Positions 15,962 through 24,275 of a DNA stretch of 64,000 nucleotides are shown in pieces; the first letter of the stretch is position 1, and every line of letters starts with the position of its first letter. Both the position numbers and the translations under genes were made by a program. The stretch is from Streptomyces sp. SCSIO 75703 (GTDB lineage: Bacteria > Actinomycetota > Actinomycetes > Streptomycetales > Streptomycetaceae). The notes under the pieces are model-generated. The model did no database searches and was not told the DNA's origin. It was given only the letters and a program-made list of their open reading frames with translations. Location: contig NZ_CP144555.1 in NCBI RefSeq assembly GCF_036607905.1, positions 5,828,001 through 5,892,000 on the forward strand, written 5' to 3'.

Positions 15962-16927
15962 GCCGGTTTCCCTCCGGATGGACACCTGGTGATCGCCGAC
16001 AGGTACGGCCCGGGAGGGCCCGGTGTTCAACGCGCCGCTCCCCGCCCCGGCCGGCACACCCCGCGCCTGTCCACCCGGGCGCGACGAGCGAGGAAGCGGG
16101 ACACCGCCCGGTGCGCTCCCGCGGCGGCGACGGAGCGGTCCCGGCGGACGGGGTCCGAACCCGTGGCCGAAGCGCCTGGCGACGGGGCCGGCCGGCTGCC
16201 ACGGGGTGATTCCCTTTCCGGGCCGGAAGGCGCGTCATCATCCGGCCCGGATTCTTCGGGGCGGCCGGAAAAAAAGAAGTCGCATAGTTGATTCATGTAC
16301 GGATGTATGTGCGGTGATGGTTGACGGTTAATTCATGTGCGGCGATGTGCGGCGATGTGCGGCGCGGGGGCGTAAGGCTGGACTCGGCGCACCGATCGCC
16401 TCTCGCGCAGCGGTGCGGGAGCGGCTCGTCCGATGCCCTCGGCCCGCCCGGTTCCCCGGCGGGAATCCGGCCGCCGGGCCCGGGCCGGACAACTCGCGCG
16501 GACCGCGTGCGCCACGGTTCCAGCCGTCGCCCCGGCCGGCCGCGATGCCCCGATACACGCAGGTCGGCAGGGTGCGGGAGCCCGGGAAGGCGGCGACCGC
16601 CGTTCGCGTGAAGTCTGCGGGGGAAGATGCCTGGCCGTGCTCCCCGGGCCTCACCGCGACGCGGGAAAAAGGGGAATGCGGTCTCCGGGGCGCATCGCTC
16701 CCGACGTCCTTCGCGCCGTTACGGAACACCTGTTCCCGGGGGCGCGCGGCGATAGGGGTTCCGCTTGATTCACCCCTTGTGCTTTCGCTCTGCGCCGGTG
16801 GGCATCTCCGGGTGTCGCAGCACGCCCGTGCGCCCGCCGCACCGGCTTCTGTCCGTCGGGACTGGGTCATACCTTCTTACCGAAGGAATGATTCAGCCGG
16901 TGGTCCTCGCCGTCGAGAGGGACGTGA
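15962..16927. other. Long noncoding region upstream of the lanthipeptide locus
   Basis: No supportable gene is visible in these 966 bases; open frames here are Arg/Pro-rich and have no family signal. Two AT-richer patches occur (about 16240-16345 and 16740-16930). The region holds a direct repeat pair, a 10-bp triplication (both at 16288-16364), further TTGATTCA/ATGATTCA words at 16765-16772 and 16888-16895, and CCTTC-N5-GAAGG (16872-16886) close to lanL. It must contain the leftward Rieske promoter and the rightward lanL promoter. Confidence 0.6.
16288..16364. repeat. Direct repeats upstream of lanL
   Basis: TTGATTCATGTACGG (16288-16302) and TTAATTCATGTGCGG (16328-16342) match at 13 of 15 bases and start 40 bp apart. 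The second runs into three exact tandem copies of ATGTGCGGCG (16335-16364); a degenerate copy lies at 16307-16316. They lie on one face of the DNA by spacing and could be regulator sites. Confidence 0.6.
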
Positions 16928-19615
16928 ATGACGAGCCACGCAGCCGAAATCGACCTCGAAGACCTGCTCCGCCGGACGCTGGACGCCACCGGCGAGAGCC
17001 CGCGCTGGACCATCGACGCGGACGAGATGTGGTGCCGCCTCACCCCCCGGTCGGCCGCCTCACGCAAGCAGGGCTGGAAACTGCACGTGTCGGCGACGTC
17101 CGTCTCCGCCCCGGCCGTCCTGGCGAAGGCGCTGGACGTGCTGCTGCGGGAGGAGTCGGTGTTCAAGTACGCCCGGACCCTGGAACAGGTACGGGCGCTC
17201 AACTCCCGTGCCACGCCCCGGGGAAGCTCGGGCAAGTTCCTCACCGTCTATCCGCGCTCCGACGCCGACGCGGCCCGGATCGCGGCGGAACTGCACAGGG
17301 CGACCGAGGGGCTGGCCGGCCCGCGGATCCTGTCGGACCAGCCCTACGCCGCGAACAGCCTGGTGCACTACCGCTACGGCGCCTTCGTCGGCCGGCGCCG
17401 GCTCTCCGACGAGGGCCTGCTCGTGTGGTTCATCGAGGACCCGGACGGCAACCCCGTCGAGGACAAGCGCACCGGCCGGTACTCCCCGCCCGCCTGGGCG
17501 GTGAGTCCCTTCCCCGCCTCGGTACCGGCCCCGAGGCGCACCGGGAAGGCGCCGGCCGGACCCGTCCTGCTGGGCGGACGCTTCTCGGTACGGGAAGCGA
17601 TCCGCCACACCAACAAGGGCGGCGTGTACCGGGGGACGGACGTCTCCACGGGCGGGCCCGTGGTCATCAAGGAGGCCCGGCCGCACGTCGAGGCCGACGC
17701 CACCGGGGCCGACGTGCGCGACTGGCTGCGCGCCGAGGCCCGGACCCTGGAGAAGCTGAGCGGCACGGGCCTCGCCCCCGAGCGCCTGGCGATGTTCGAG
17801 CACGGCGGGCACCTGTTCCTCGCCCAGGAGGAGATCCCGGGCATACCGTTGCGGAACTGGGTCGCCGAGCACTTCCGTGACGTCGGCGGCGAGCGCTACC
17901 GCACCGACGCCCTGGCGCAGACGGAGAAGTTGGTGGACCTCGTCGCCGCGGCCCACGCCCAGGGCTGCGTCCTGCGGGACTTCACCCCCGGCAACATCAT
18001 GGTCGGACCGGACGGTGAACTGCGCCTCGTCGACCTGGAACTGGCCGTCCTGGAAGGCGACGCCGCCCTCCCGACGACCGTGGGGACCCCGGGCTTCAGC
18101 GCTCCCGAACGGCTGTCGGACGCGCCCGTCGCGCCGAGCGCCGACTACTACAGCCTCGGCGCCACCGTGTGCTTCGTGCTCGCCGGGAAGGTGCCGAACC
18201 TGCTCGCCGAGGAGCCGGCCGGCCGGGCCCCGCAGCAGCGGCTCGCCGCCTGGCTGGACGCCTGCGCCGGCACGCTCCTGCTGCCGGACGGCATGGTCGA
18301 GATGATCCTCGGGCTGATGCGGGACGATCCCGCCGAACGCTGGGACCCGGCCGGGGCGCGCGCCGCCCTGCGCCGGATGGACCGGGGCGTCGCCGGGCGC
18401 CCCGTCGCCGTCCCGGCCCGCGCGGACGGACGCCACGACGCGACGCGGGCCGCGGTGGCGGGCATCGTCGACCACCTCGTCGACTCCATGACCCCGCAGG
18501 ACGAACGGCGGCTGTGGCCCGTGTCCACCGTGGCCGGGGAGACCGACCCCTGCACCGTGCAGCAGGGAGCGGCCGGCGTCCTGGCGGTCCTGACCCGGTA
18601 CTTCGAACTCACCGGCGACGCGCGCCTGCCGGAGCTGATCTCCACCGCGGGCCACTGGACGGCGGCCCGCACCGGCACCCGCTCCACCCGCCCCGGTCTG
18701 CACTTCGGCGGGCGGGGCACCGCCTGGGCGCTGTACGACGCCGGCCGCGCCATCGGCGACCGCGCCCTCATGGACCACGCGACGGCTCTCGCCCTGGCAC
18801 CGCAGGAGCCGACGCCCAGCCACGACGTCACCCACGGCACCGCGGGGAGCGGACTCGCCGCCGCACACCTGTGGCACCGCACCGGCGACCCGCGATTCGC
18901 CCGGCTCGTGACGGACGCGGCCGACCGTCTGGCCGCCGCCGCCCGCCGCGACCCGACCGGGGTGAGCTGGCCGGTCCCCGCGGAGACCCTGTCCGGGCGA
19001 GAAGCCTCCGAGGAGGTCGGCAAACGCTATCTCGGCTTCGCCCACGGAACCGCCGGCATCGGGTGCTTCCTCCTCGCCGCGGCGGCCGTCTCGGACCGCC
19101 GGGAGTACCGGGACCTGGCCGTGGCGGCGGGGGAGGGCCTGGCCGCCGAGGCCGTGCGGATCGGCGAGGCCGCCCAGTGGCCGGCCCAGGCCGGTGGTGT
19201 GCCCACGGCGCCGTACTGGTGCCACGGCTCGGCGGGCATCGGCTCCTTCCTGCTCGGACTGTGGCGGACCACCGGGGACGACCGCTACGGCCGGCTCGCC
19301 CGCCAGGCCGCACGCGCCGTGGTGGAGCGCGCCTCCCGGGCACCCCTGACCCAATGCCACGGACTCGCGGGCAACGGAGACTTCCTCCTGGACGTGGCCG
19401 AGGCCACGGGGGACTCCGTCCACCGCACGCGGGCCGAGGAACTGGCCCGCCTGATCGTCGCCGAACGGGCCCACCGCAACGGTCACGTCGTCTTCCCCAA
19501 CGAGTACGGGGGAGTTTCGACCGGCTGGAGCGACGGGTCCGCGGGGATCCTGGCGTTCCTCCTGCGGACCCGGCACACCGACTCCCGGCACTGGTCGATC
19601 CACCAGCCGGGCTGA
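16928..19615 (+). CDS. lanL: Class IV lanthipeptide synthetase LanL (venezuelin type)
   Basis: The 895-residue trifunctional enzyme dehydrates and cyclises the precursor peptide encoded just downstream. Residues 1-200 form the phosphoSer/Thr lyase domain (KLHVSA with H53; GKFLTVYP with K103). Residues about 215-485 are a Ser/Thr-kinase-like domain (K248 in VVIKEAR, RDFTPGN with D351, VDLE with D369). Residues about 505-885 are a LanC-type cyclase that keeps the zinc ligands C765 (WCHG), C810 and H811 (QCHG). The intact zinc site separates class IV LanL from class III LanKC. GAGAGGGA precedes ATG 16928. A hairpin follows the stop codon, then lanA 44 bp on. Confidence 0.95.
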   Translation: MTSHAAEIDLEDLLRRTLDATGESPRWTIDADEMWCRLTPRSAASRKQGWKLHVSATSVSAPAVLAKALDVLLREESVFKYARTLEQVRALNSRATPRGSSGKFLTVYPRSDADAARIAAELHRATEGLAGPRILSDQPYAANSLVHYRYGAFVGRRRLSDEGLLVWFIEDPDGNPVEDKRTGRYSPPAWAVSPFPASVPAPRRTGKAPAGPVLLGGRFSVREAIRHTNKGGVYRGTDVSTGGPVVIKEARPHVEADATGADVRDWLRAEARTLEKLSGTGLAPERLAMFEHGGHLFLAQEEIPGIPLRNWVAEHFRDVGGERYRTDALAQTEKLVDLVAAAHAQGCVLRDFTPGNIMVGPDGELRLVDLELAVLEGDAALPTTVGTPGFSAPERLSDAPVAPSADYYSLGATVCFVLAGKVPNLLAEEPAGRAPQQRLAAWLDACAGTLLLPDGMVEMILGLMRDDPAERWDPAGARAALRRMDRGVAGRPVAVPARADGRHDATRAAVAGIVDHLVDSMTPQDERRLWPVSTVAGETDPCTVQQGAAGVLAVLTRYFELTGDARLPELISTAGHWTAARTGTRSTRPGLHFGGRGTAWALYDAGRAIGDRALMDHATALALAPQEPTPSHDVTHGTAGSGLAAAHLWHRTGDPRFARLVTDAADRLAAAARRDPTGVSWPVPAETLSGREASEEVGKRYLGFAHGTAGIGCFLLAAAAVSDRREYRDLAVAAGEGLAAEAVRIGEAAQWPAQAGGVPTAPYWCHGSAGIGSFLLGLWRTTGDDRYGRLARQAARAVVERASRAPLTQCHGLAGNGDFLLDVAEATGDSVHRTRAEELARLIVAERAHRNGHVVFPNEYGGVSTGWSDGSAGILAFLLRTRHTDSRHWSIHQPG

Positions 19616-19635
19616 GCGGCGGGAACCCCCGCCGC
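19616..19635 (+). terminator. Hairpin between lanL and lanA
   Basis: GCGGCGGG, AACC, CCCGCCGC forms a perfect 8-bp stem starting at the first base after the lanL stop and ending 24 bases before the lanA ATG. It may reduce readthrough, or protect the 5' end of a processed lanA message. Confidence 0.6.
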
Positions 19636-19659
19636 CGACACACAGAGAGGGAGACCGCC

Positions 19660-19812
19660 ATGGAGAACCGTGACCTCGAACTGCTGGCCGAACTGCACGC
19701 CCTTCCGGAGACCGACCCGGTCGGCGCCGACGGAGCGGTCGCCGCGACCTGCGAGTGCGTCGGCCTGCTGACGCTCCTCAACACCGTCTGTATCGGCATC
19801 AGCTGCGCCTGA
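19660..19812 (+). CDS. lanA: Class IV lanthipeptide precursor LanA
   Basis: A 50-residue precursor. Residues 1-29 form an acidic leader (LELLAELHALPETDPVG), whose helical part should bind LanL. The core, from about T30, reads TCECVGLLTLLNTVCIGISC plus a final Ala. It contains exactly four Ser/Thr (T30, T38, T42, S48) and four Cys (C31, C33, C44, C49), enough for four (methyl)lanthionine rings. From memory both leader and core closely resemble VenA, the venezuelin precursor of S. venezuelae. GAGGGAG lies 7 bases before the ATG. No dedicated protease gene is present, so leader removal must use a host enzyme. Hairpins flank the gene. Confidence 0.95.
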   Translation: MENRDLELLAELHALPETDPVGADGAVAATCECVGLLTLLNTVCIGISCA

Positions 19813-19825
19813 CCGGCCGATGAGC

Positions 19826-19866
19826 CCTCCGGCTCCGGTCCCGGCCGACGGCCGGGACGACGGAGG
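19826..19866 (+). terminator. First hairpin after lanA
   Basis: TCCCGGCC, GAC, GGCCGGGA (19839-19857) is a perfect 8-bp stem, enclosed by CCTCCG (19826-19831) with CGGAGG (19861-19866). It begins 14 bases after the lanA stop and probably terminates much of the lanA transcript. Confidence 0.7.
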
Positions 19867-19881
19867 TCGTACCGGGGACCC

Positions 19882-19918
19882 GCCGAGTACCGCTCCCGGC
19901 GGGCCGGGAGCACTCGGC
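19882..19918 (+). terminator. Second hairpin after lanA
   Basis: GCCGAGT (19882-19888) pairs with ACTCGGC (19912-19918), and GCTCCCGGC (19892-19900) pairs with GCCGGGAGC (19903-19911). The result is a long, nearly continuous stem. With the preceding hairpin it forms a tandem terminator ahead of the exporter genes. The rest of the 303-bp lanA-lanT gap shows nothing else clear. Confidence 0.7.
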
Positions 19919-20115
19919 GTCCGCGCCACGACCTGAACCGGGGCAGGACCACAAGGGCCTGAACGTCTCCGGCCGGCGGCCCAGGCGGCCGTCGGCCGGA
20001 GCACGCGCCCGGCGGGGGAGCCGTTCACCGTGCCGCGCCGGGACCCGGGCGGCCCGCCCGTGAACCGTCGCCCGCCGAGTCCGCAGACGACACCCCGGCA
20101 GACGAGGACCTTACG

Positions 20116-21291
20116 ATGCAGCCGAGATCCGGTGGCGACGCCCCCGCCCGGACCCCCCTCCTGACCGCCGCCTCCACGGACGCGGCCCCCACGGCACCCG
20201 ACGCCACGCCACCCGCCCCCACGGGACCCGCTCCCGAGGAGGCGTACGCCATCAGCGCCCGCGGCCTGGTCAAGACCTACGCGAGCCCCGACGGCACCCC
20301 CACGCACGCCGTCCACGGCCTGGACCTGGACGTGCGCCAGGGAGAGACCTTCGCCTTCCTCGGCCCCAACGGCGCCGGGAAGTCCACCACCATCGCCCTG
20401 CTGTGCGCCCTGGCGCGCCCCACCGCCGGCCGGGCCACGGTGGCCGGCGCCGACGTGCTCGGCCGGCCGGACCGGGTGCGGCAACAGGTCGGCATCCTCT
20501 TCCAGCACAGCGCCCTGGACATGGACCTGACGGCCGAACAGAACCTCCGTGTCCACGGCCGCCTGTACGGAATGAGCCGTCGCCACGCGCGCCTGCGCAT
20601 CACCGAGACCCTCGACGCCGTCGGACTGGCCGACCGGCGGCGAGCCCCGGTACGCACCCTGTCGGGTGGTATGCGACGACGCCTGGAACTCGCCCGCGGC
20701 CTGCTGCACGCGCCCCGGGTCCTGTTCCTGGACGAGCCGACCACCGGCCTGGACCCGCACGCCCGTGCCCAGGTCTGGGAGCACCTGCGCGACCTGCGCG
20801 ACCGGTACGGCACCACCCTCTTCCTCACCACCCACTACCTGGAGGAAGCGGAGAACTGCGACCGGCTCGCCATCATCGACCGCGGACGCCTGGTGGCCCA
20901 GGGCACGCCCTCCGCGCTGAAGGGCGCGATCGGGGACGACCGGGTGGTGCTGCGCACCGGCGACGACCTGGCGGCGTACCACGTCGTACGCCGGACCGCC
21001 CCCTCCGGCGCCCGCGCCGCCCCGGACGCCGACGGGATCCACCTGCGCGTGCCCGACGGCAGTTCATGGATCCCCCGCCTGTGCGCGGCGCTCGAGGCCC
21101 ACGGCATCACCGTGCACGCCGCCTCCGCGACCCCGCCCACCCTCGACGACGTGTTCTTCCACCACACCGGCCGCAGCATCCACGCGGGACGGCCCACTGC
21201 GCCGCCCGCCCTCGGCGGGACCGGCCGGGCCTCGGCGCCCGGCTCCGCCGGGCCGGACCGGGCCACGGCGCCGGCCGAGGGGCGCCCGTGA
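20116..21291 (+). CDS. lanT: Lanthipeptide ABC exporter ATPase LanT
   Basis: A 391-residue ABC ATPase. After a Pro/Ala/Thr-rich head (residues 1-44) it has Walker A GPNGAGKST (83-91), the signature LSGGMRRRLELARG, Walker B VLFLDEPTTGLDP and the switch histidine in FLTTHYLEEAE. This is the DrrA-type daunorubicin-resistance subfamily with a C-terminal extension (about residues 310-391). With the next gene it makes a two-component ABC-2 exporter, matching the VenT/VenH pair of the venezuelin locus. There is no N-terminal peptidase domain, so it does not cleave the leader. Overlap with the next gene (GTGA) implies coupled translation. Confidence 0.93.
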   Translation: MQPRSGGDAPARTPLLTAASTDAAPTAPDATPPAPTGPAPEEAYAISARGLVKTYASPDGTPTHAVHGLDLDVRQGETFAFLGPNGAGKSTTIALLCALARPTAGRATVAGADVLGRPDRVRQQVGILFQHSALDMDLTAEQNLRVHGRLYGMSRRHARLRITETLDAVGLADRRRAPVRTLSGGMRRRLELARGLLHAPRVLFLDEPTTGLDPHARAQVWEHLRDLRDRYGTTLFLTTHYLEEAENCDRLAIIDRGRLVAQGTPSALKGAIGDDRVVLRTGDDLAAYHVVRRTAPSGARAAPDADGIHLRVPDGSSWIPRLCAALEAHGITVHAASATPPTLDDVFFHHTGRSIHAGRPTAPPALGGTGRASAPGSAGPDRATAPAEGRP

Positions 21292-22169
21292 GCACCTCCG
21301 CCCCGCGGGCCACCGAAGCCCCGTACGCCCCGGACTCCTCCGGCGGCCCGGACCCCGCGCCGCCGGCCCGCCTGCGCCGCGAACTGCGCGCCGTCCACGC
21401 ACTGGTCCACCGCGACCTGCTGCGCCTGTCCTGCCAGCACACCCACACGGCCCTGATGCTGATCCAGCCGGTGCTCTACCTCTTCGTCCTCGGCGGCGGA
21501 CTGGCCGCCCTCATCCCCGAGTCACGGCTGGGCGTCGGCTACCAGGCATACCTCTTCCCCGGCATGCTGATGATGACCGTCCAGACGCCGGCCATCATGG
21601 TCGGCATCCGCCTGATCACCGACCGCCAGAGCGGCTATCTGCGCGAACTGCTCATGGCCCCGGTACGCCGCTCTACCCTCCTCCTGGGGAACTGCGCGGG
21701 CGGCACCCTGGTCGCCGCCGTCCAGGGCGCCGTGCTCCTCGCCCTCGCCGGGGCGGTCGGCCTGCCCTACGACCCGGTCCTCCTGGCACTGCTCCTCGCC
21801 GGCATGGTCCTCGCCTCCTTCACCATCACGGCCCTGTCCCTGGCCCTCGCCGTGACCCTGGGCCGCCCCGAGGTGTTCCACATGCTGCTGGGCCTGGTGA
21901 TGATGCCGCTGCTGTTCCTCTCCGGCGGATTCTTCCCCCTGCACGCCCTGCCGGGCTGGGCGCAGACACTGGCCGCCGTCAACCCGCTCGCCTACGGCGT
22001 GGACCTGCTCCGGCGGAGCATCGAACTGCGGGTGCCCGACCACGTGGCCGCGACGGGCATCGCATGGTTCGGCCGGCAGCCGCCCCTCCCGCTGGAAGCC
22101 GCCGCCCTCCTCGTCACGGGCGCCGTGGCGCTGCTCTGGGCCGCCCACCGCTTCGGGCGCCCGGAGTGA
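21288..22169 (+). CDS. lanH: Lanthipeptide ABC exporter permease LanH
   Basis: A 293-residue ABC-2 type permease starting at the GTG inside the lanT stop. A hydrophilic head of about 35 residues is followed by six membrane segments. Motifs include ITDRQSGYLRELLMAPVRR, the cytosolic coupling region, and the LFLSGGFFPLHALPGWAQTL plus VNPLAYGVDLLRR block typical of DrrB-like exporters. It should form the channel energised by the preceding ATPase and export the modified peptide or confer self-protection. It is the last gene of the lan operon; the next gene has its own promoter-like box. Confidence 0.93.
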   Translation: MSTSAPRATEAPYAPDSSGGPDPAPPARLRRELRAVHALVHRDLLRLSCQHTHTALMLIQPVLYLFVLGGGLAALIPESRLGVGYQAYLFPGMLMMTVQTPAIMVGIRLITDRQSGYLRELLMAPVRRSTLLLGNCAGGTLVAAVQGAVLLALAGAVGLPYDPVLLALLLAGMVLASFTITALSLALAVTLGRPEVFHMLLGLVMMPLLFLSGGFFPLHALPGWAQTLAAVNPLAYGVDLLRRSIELRVPDHVAATGIAWFGRQPPLPLEAAALLVTGAVALLWAAHRFGRPE

Positions 22170-22319
22170 CACGGACCGCGCCCGGAGGGACACGGGCCGG
22201 GCGGCGTACGGCGGCCCCTCTGCGGCTGTCCGGCGCCCCGAGGGGCCGCCGACGGGACGAGCCGGCCCCGGGAGGAAGGCCGACGAGGGCGGGACCGGGA
22301 GATCGCGTAGCCTGGCGTA

Positions 22320-23087
22320 ATGCTGACCGGGGTCGCCGCCACTCGCTACATCACCGCCCTGCGTGAGGGCGGGTCCCTGCCGGGGCTGATCGAGGCCGAC
22401 GACCTCGGGACGTACGTGCTCAAGTTCACCGGGGCCGGGCAGGGGCGGAAGACGCTCGTCGCCGAGGTCGTCGCCGGGGAACTGGCCCGGCGGCTCGGCT
22501 TCCGGGTGCCCCGGCTGGTGACCGTCGACGTCGACCCGGTGCTGGGTCTCGGCGAGCCCGACCCGCAGGTGCAGGACCTCCTCAAGTCCAGCGCCGGCAC
22601 CAACCTCGGCATGGGCTTCCTCTCCGGCGCCCTCGGTTTCGACCCGCTCGCCTTCCCGGTGAGCCCCGAGGAGGCCGGCCGCGTCGTCTGGTTCGACGCG
22701 CTGGTCAACAACGTCGACCGCTCCTGGCGCAACCCCAACCTGCTCTGGTGGCGCGGGGAGCTGTGGCTCGTCGACCACGGCGCCACACTCATCTGGCACC
22801 ACCACTGGCCCGGCGCCGACGCCTCCGCCGCCCGCCCCTACGACGCCCGCGACCACGCCCTCGCGCCGTTCGCGCCGGACGTCGCCGCCGCTGCCGCCGC
22901 CCTCGCGCCCCTGGTCACCGAGGACCTCCTCGCCGAGGTCACCGCCGAGATCCCGGACGCCTGGCTGGAGGGCGAACCGGGCTTCGACACCCCGGACGAC
23001 CTGCGCCGGGCCCACGCGCGGCCGCTGCTCGCCCGAGCCGCCACCGTCCACGAACACGTCCGGCACGCCCAGGAGGAGGACCGGTGA
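22320..23087 (+). CDS. HipA-like kinase family protein
   Basis: This 255-residue protein resembles the C-terminal kinase part of HipA: a YVLKFTGAGQGRKTLVAEVVAGELARRLG nucleotide-lysine region, the catalytic-loop-like VNNVDRSWRNPNLLWW and a metal-binding LVDHGATLIWHH in place of HipA's DFG-like motif. It lacks the HipA N-terminal domain and there is no HipB antitoxin gene. TAGCCT at 22309-22314 lies 5 bases before the ATG, so translation is probably leaderless. Its stop overlaps the start of a DUF3037 gene (GTGA), a pairing seen across many bacteria and suggesting a complex. Substrate unknown. Confidence 0.85.
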   Translation: MLTGVAATRYITALREGGSLPGLIEADDLGTYVLKFTGAGQGRKTLVAEVVAGELARRLGFRVPRLVTVDVDPVLGLGEPDPQVQDLLKSSAGTNLGMGFLSGALGFDPLAFPVSPEEAGRVVWFDALVNNVDRSWRNPNLLWWRGELWLVDHGATLIWHHHWPGADASAARPYDARDHALAPFAPDVAAAAAALAPLVTEDLLAEVTAEIPDAWLEGEPGFDTPDDLRRAHARPLLARAATVHEHVRHAQEEDR

Positions 23088-23467
23088 GCGACCGGCACGT
23101 CTTCGAGTACGCGCTGCTGCGGGTCGTGCCCCGCGTCGAACGCGGCGAACGCGTCAACGCCGGGGTCCTCGTCTACTGCCGGGCCAAGGAGTACGTCGGC
23201 GCCCGCACCCACCTCGACGAGGCCCGGCTCCTCGCCCTCGACCCCGGCGTGGACCTGCCCGGGGTGCGGGCCGCGCTGCGCGCCGTCGAGGGCGTGTGCG
23301 GCGGCGGCGACCTCGCGGGCCAGGCGGCCCCGGACGAGCCCGGCCGCCGTTTCCGCTGGCTGATCGCGCCCCGCTCCACGATCCTCCAGCCCGGCCCCGT
23401 CCACACCGGCCTCACGGCCGACCCCGCGGCCGAGGCGGACCGCCTCCTGGACCTGCTCGTCCGCTGA
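23084..23467 (+). CDS. DUF3037 family protein
   Basis: The 127-residue product matches DUF3037: FEYALLRVVPRVERGERVNAGVLVYCRAKEYV, then a charged middle and FRWLIAPRSTILQPGPVHTGLT at the end. It is cytosolic with no known enzymatic motif. It starts at a GTG within the stop of the HipA-like kinase, so the two are made together and the protein is likely its partner, inhibitor or substrate (inference). The family is uncharacterised as far as I know. Confidence 0.85.
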   Translation: MSDRHVFEYALLRVVPRVERGERVNAGVLVYCRAKEYVGARTHLDEARLLALDPGVDLPGVRAALRAVEGVCGGGDLAGQAAPDEPGRRFRWLIAPRSTILQPGPVHTGLTADPAAEADRLLDLLVR

Positions 23468-23604
23468 ACCGGGGCGGACCCGGCGCCGCCGGGTGCCGTC
23501 GGCGGTCGGGGGAGACCGAAAGGGCGCCGGACGCCACCGGCGCCACGGGGGCGCCCGGCGCCGAGGCACGACCGATGCCCCGGGGACGGCGCCCCGGGCC
23601 GCCC

Positions 23605-23976
23605 TCAGCGCCGGCGGCGCCACCGGATCACGTAGCCCGCGGCGAGCGCCGAGCCGAGCACGAAGGTGAGCCCGATACCCACGTCGCGGTCGCTCGGCCC
23701 GCTCTTCGCGGCACCGCCGACCCCGCCCCGCACACCGCGCGTCGGCGCCACCGGACCGGAGGCGTCCGGAGCCGGCACGGCGGCCGGGGGCGCGGTGGCG
23801 GCGGGCAGCGGCCGGGAGGTGGCCGAGAGCGACGGGGGCGAGGCGTCCGCCGCCGCGCACCGAGCCGTCCCCTCCGCGTCGCGGCACTCCGCGCCGTCCG
23901 CGTGGGCGGGCGCGGACGGCAGGGCGAGCGCCGCGATCAGGGCGGCGGTGCCGGCGGCTCCGGTACGACGGCGCAT
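23605..23976 (-). CDS. Small secreted or membrane-anchored hypothetical protein
   Basis: A 123-residue protein with an N-terminal signal peptide (RRRTGAAGTAALIAALALPS, cleavage after AHA) and an exported Ala/Pro/Ser-rich region with two cysteines (ECRDAEGTARC). A C-terminal hydrophobic segment (DVGIGLTFVLGSALAAGYVI) is followed by a basic WRRRR tail. This layout gives a surface stalk anchored by one C-terminal helix; no LPXTG sortase motif is present. Not assigned to a family. Confidence 0.65.
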   Translation of the reverse strand: MRRRTGAAGTAALIAALALPSAPAHADGAECRDAEGTARCAAADASPPSLSATSRPLPAATAPPAAVPAPDASGPVAPTRGVRGGVGGAAKSGPSDRDVGIGLTFVLGSALAAGYVIRWRRRR

Positions 23977-24144
23977 GGGCGTCTCCTCTCCGGCGGAAGG
24001 GCTCGCCCTGCCGACGCTAGGTGCGCCGTGCCCGCGCGGCGCGCGGCGTTGCGCCGGCCGGGGGAAGGGGCGGGCGGGGCGGCAGGTGCCGCCGGCCGCC
24101 CCGGCAGAGCCGCCGGGGCGGCCGTCCGACGGGGTAATGGATCA

Positions 24145-24191
24145 CACCCGGGAGGTGTCCCGTTGACACCGGGTGCCAGGGCTTCTAGCGT
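24145..24191 (+). promoter_or_regulatory. Strong fabG promoter within an inverted repeat
   Basis: TTGACA (24163-24168), a 17-bp spacer and TAGCGT (24186-24191) make a near-consensus vegetative promoter. CACCCGG (24145-24151) and CCGGGTG (24169-24175) form an inverted repeat around the -35 box. Downstream of the expected start, TAAGCGGTCGCTCA (24210-24223) is an imperfect palindrome of a type seen at TetR-controlled lipid genes, so repression is likely. Confidence 0.65.
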
Positions 24192-24275
24192 CACGTACGC
24201 GGAAGGTACTAAGCGGTCGCTCACCGCGGCGCCCGGCTCCGCACGGCCGCATCCCCAGGACGAGGAGAAGCAGCA

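Noticed and set aside
16288..16364. Insertion sequence ends
   Set aside because: The repeats are direct, not inverted, and there is no transposase nearby.
17060..19603. 847-codon open frame antisense to lanL
   Set aside because: It is a GC-skew shadow of lanL: Gly/Arg/Pro-rich, no family signal, and lanL itself shows a complete set of catalytic motifs.
16928..19615. Class III (LanKC) assignment of the lanthipeptide synthetase
   Set aside because: The cyclase domain keeps all three zinc ligands (WCHG, QCHG), which class III enzymes lack.
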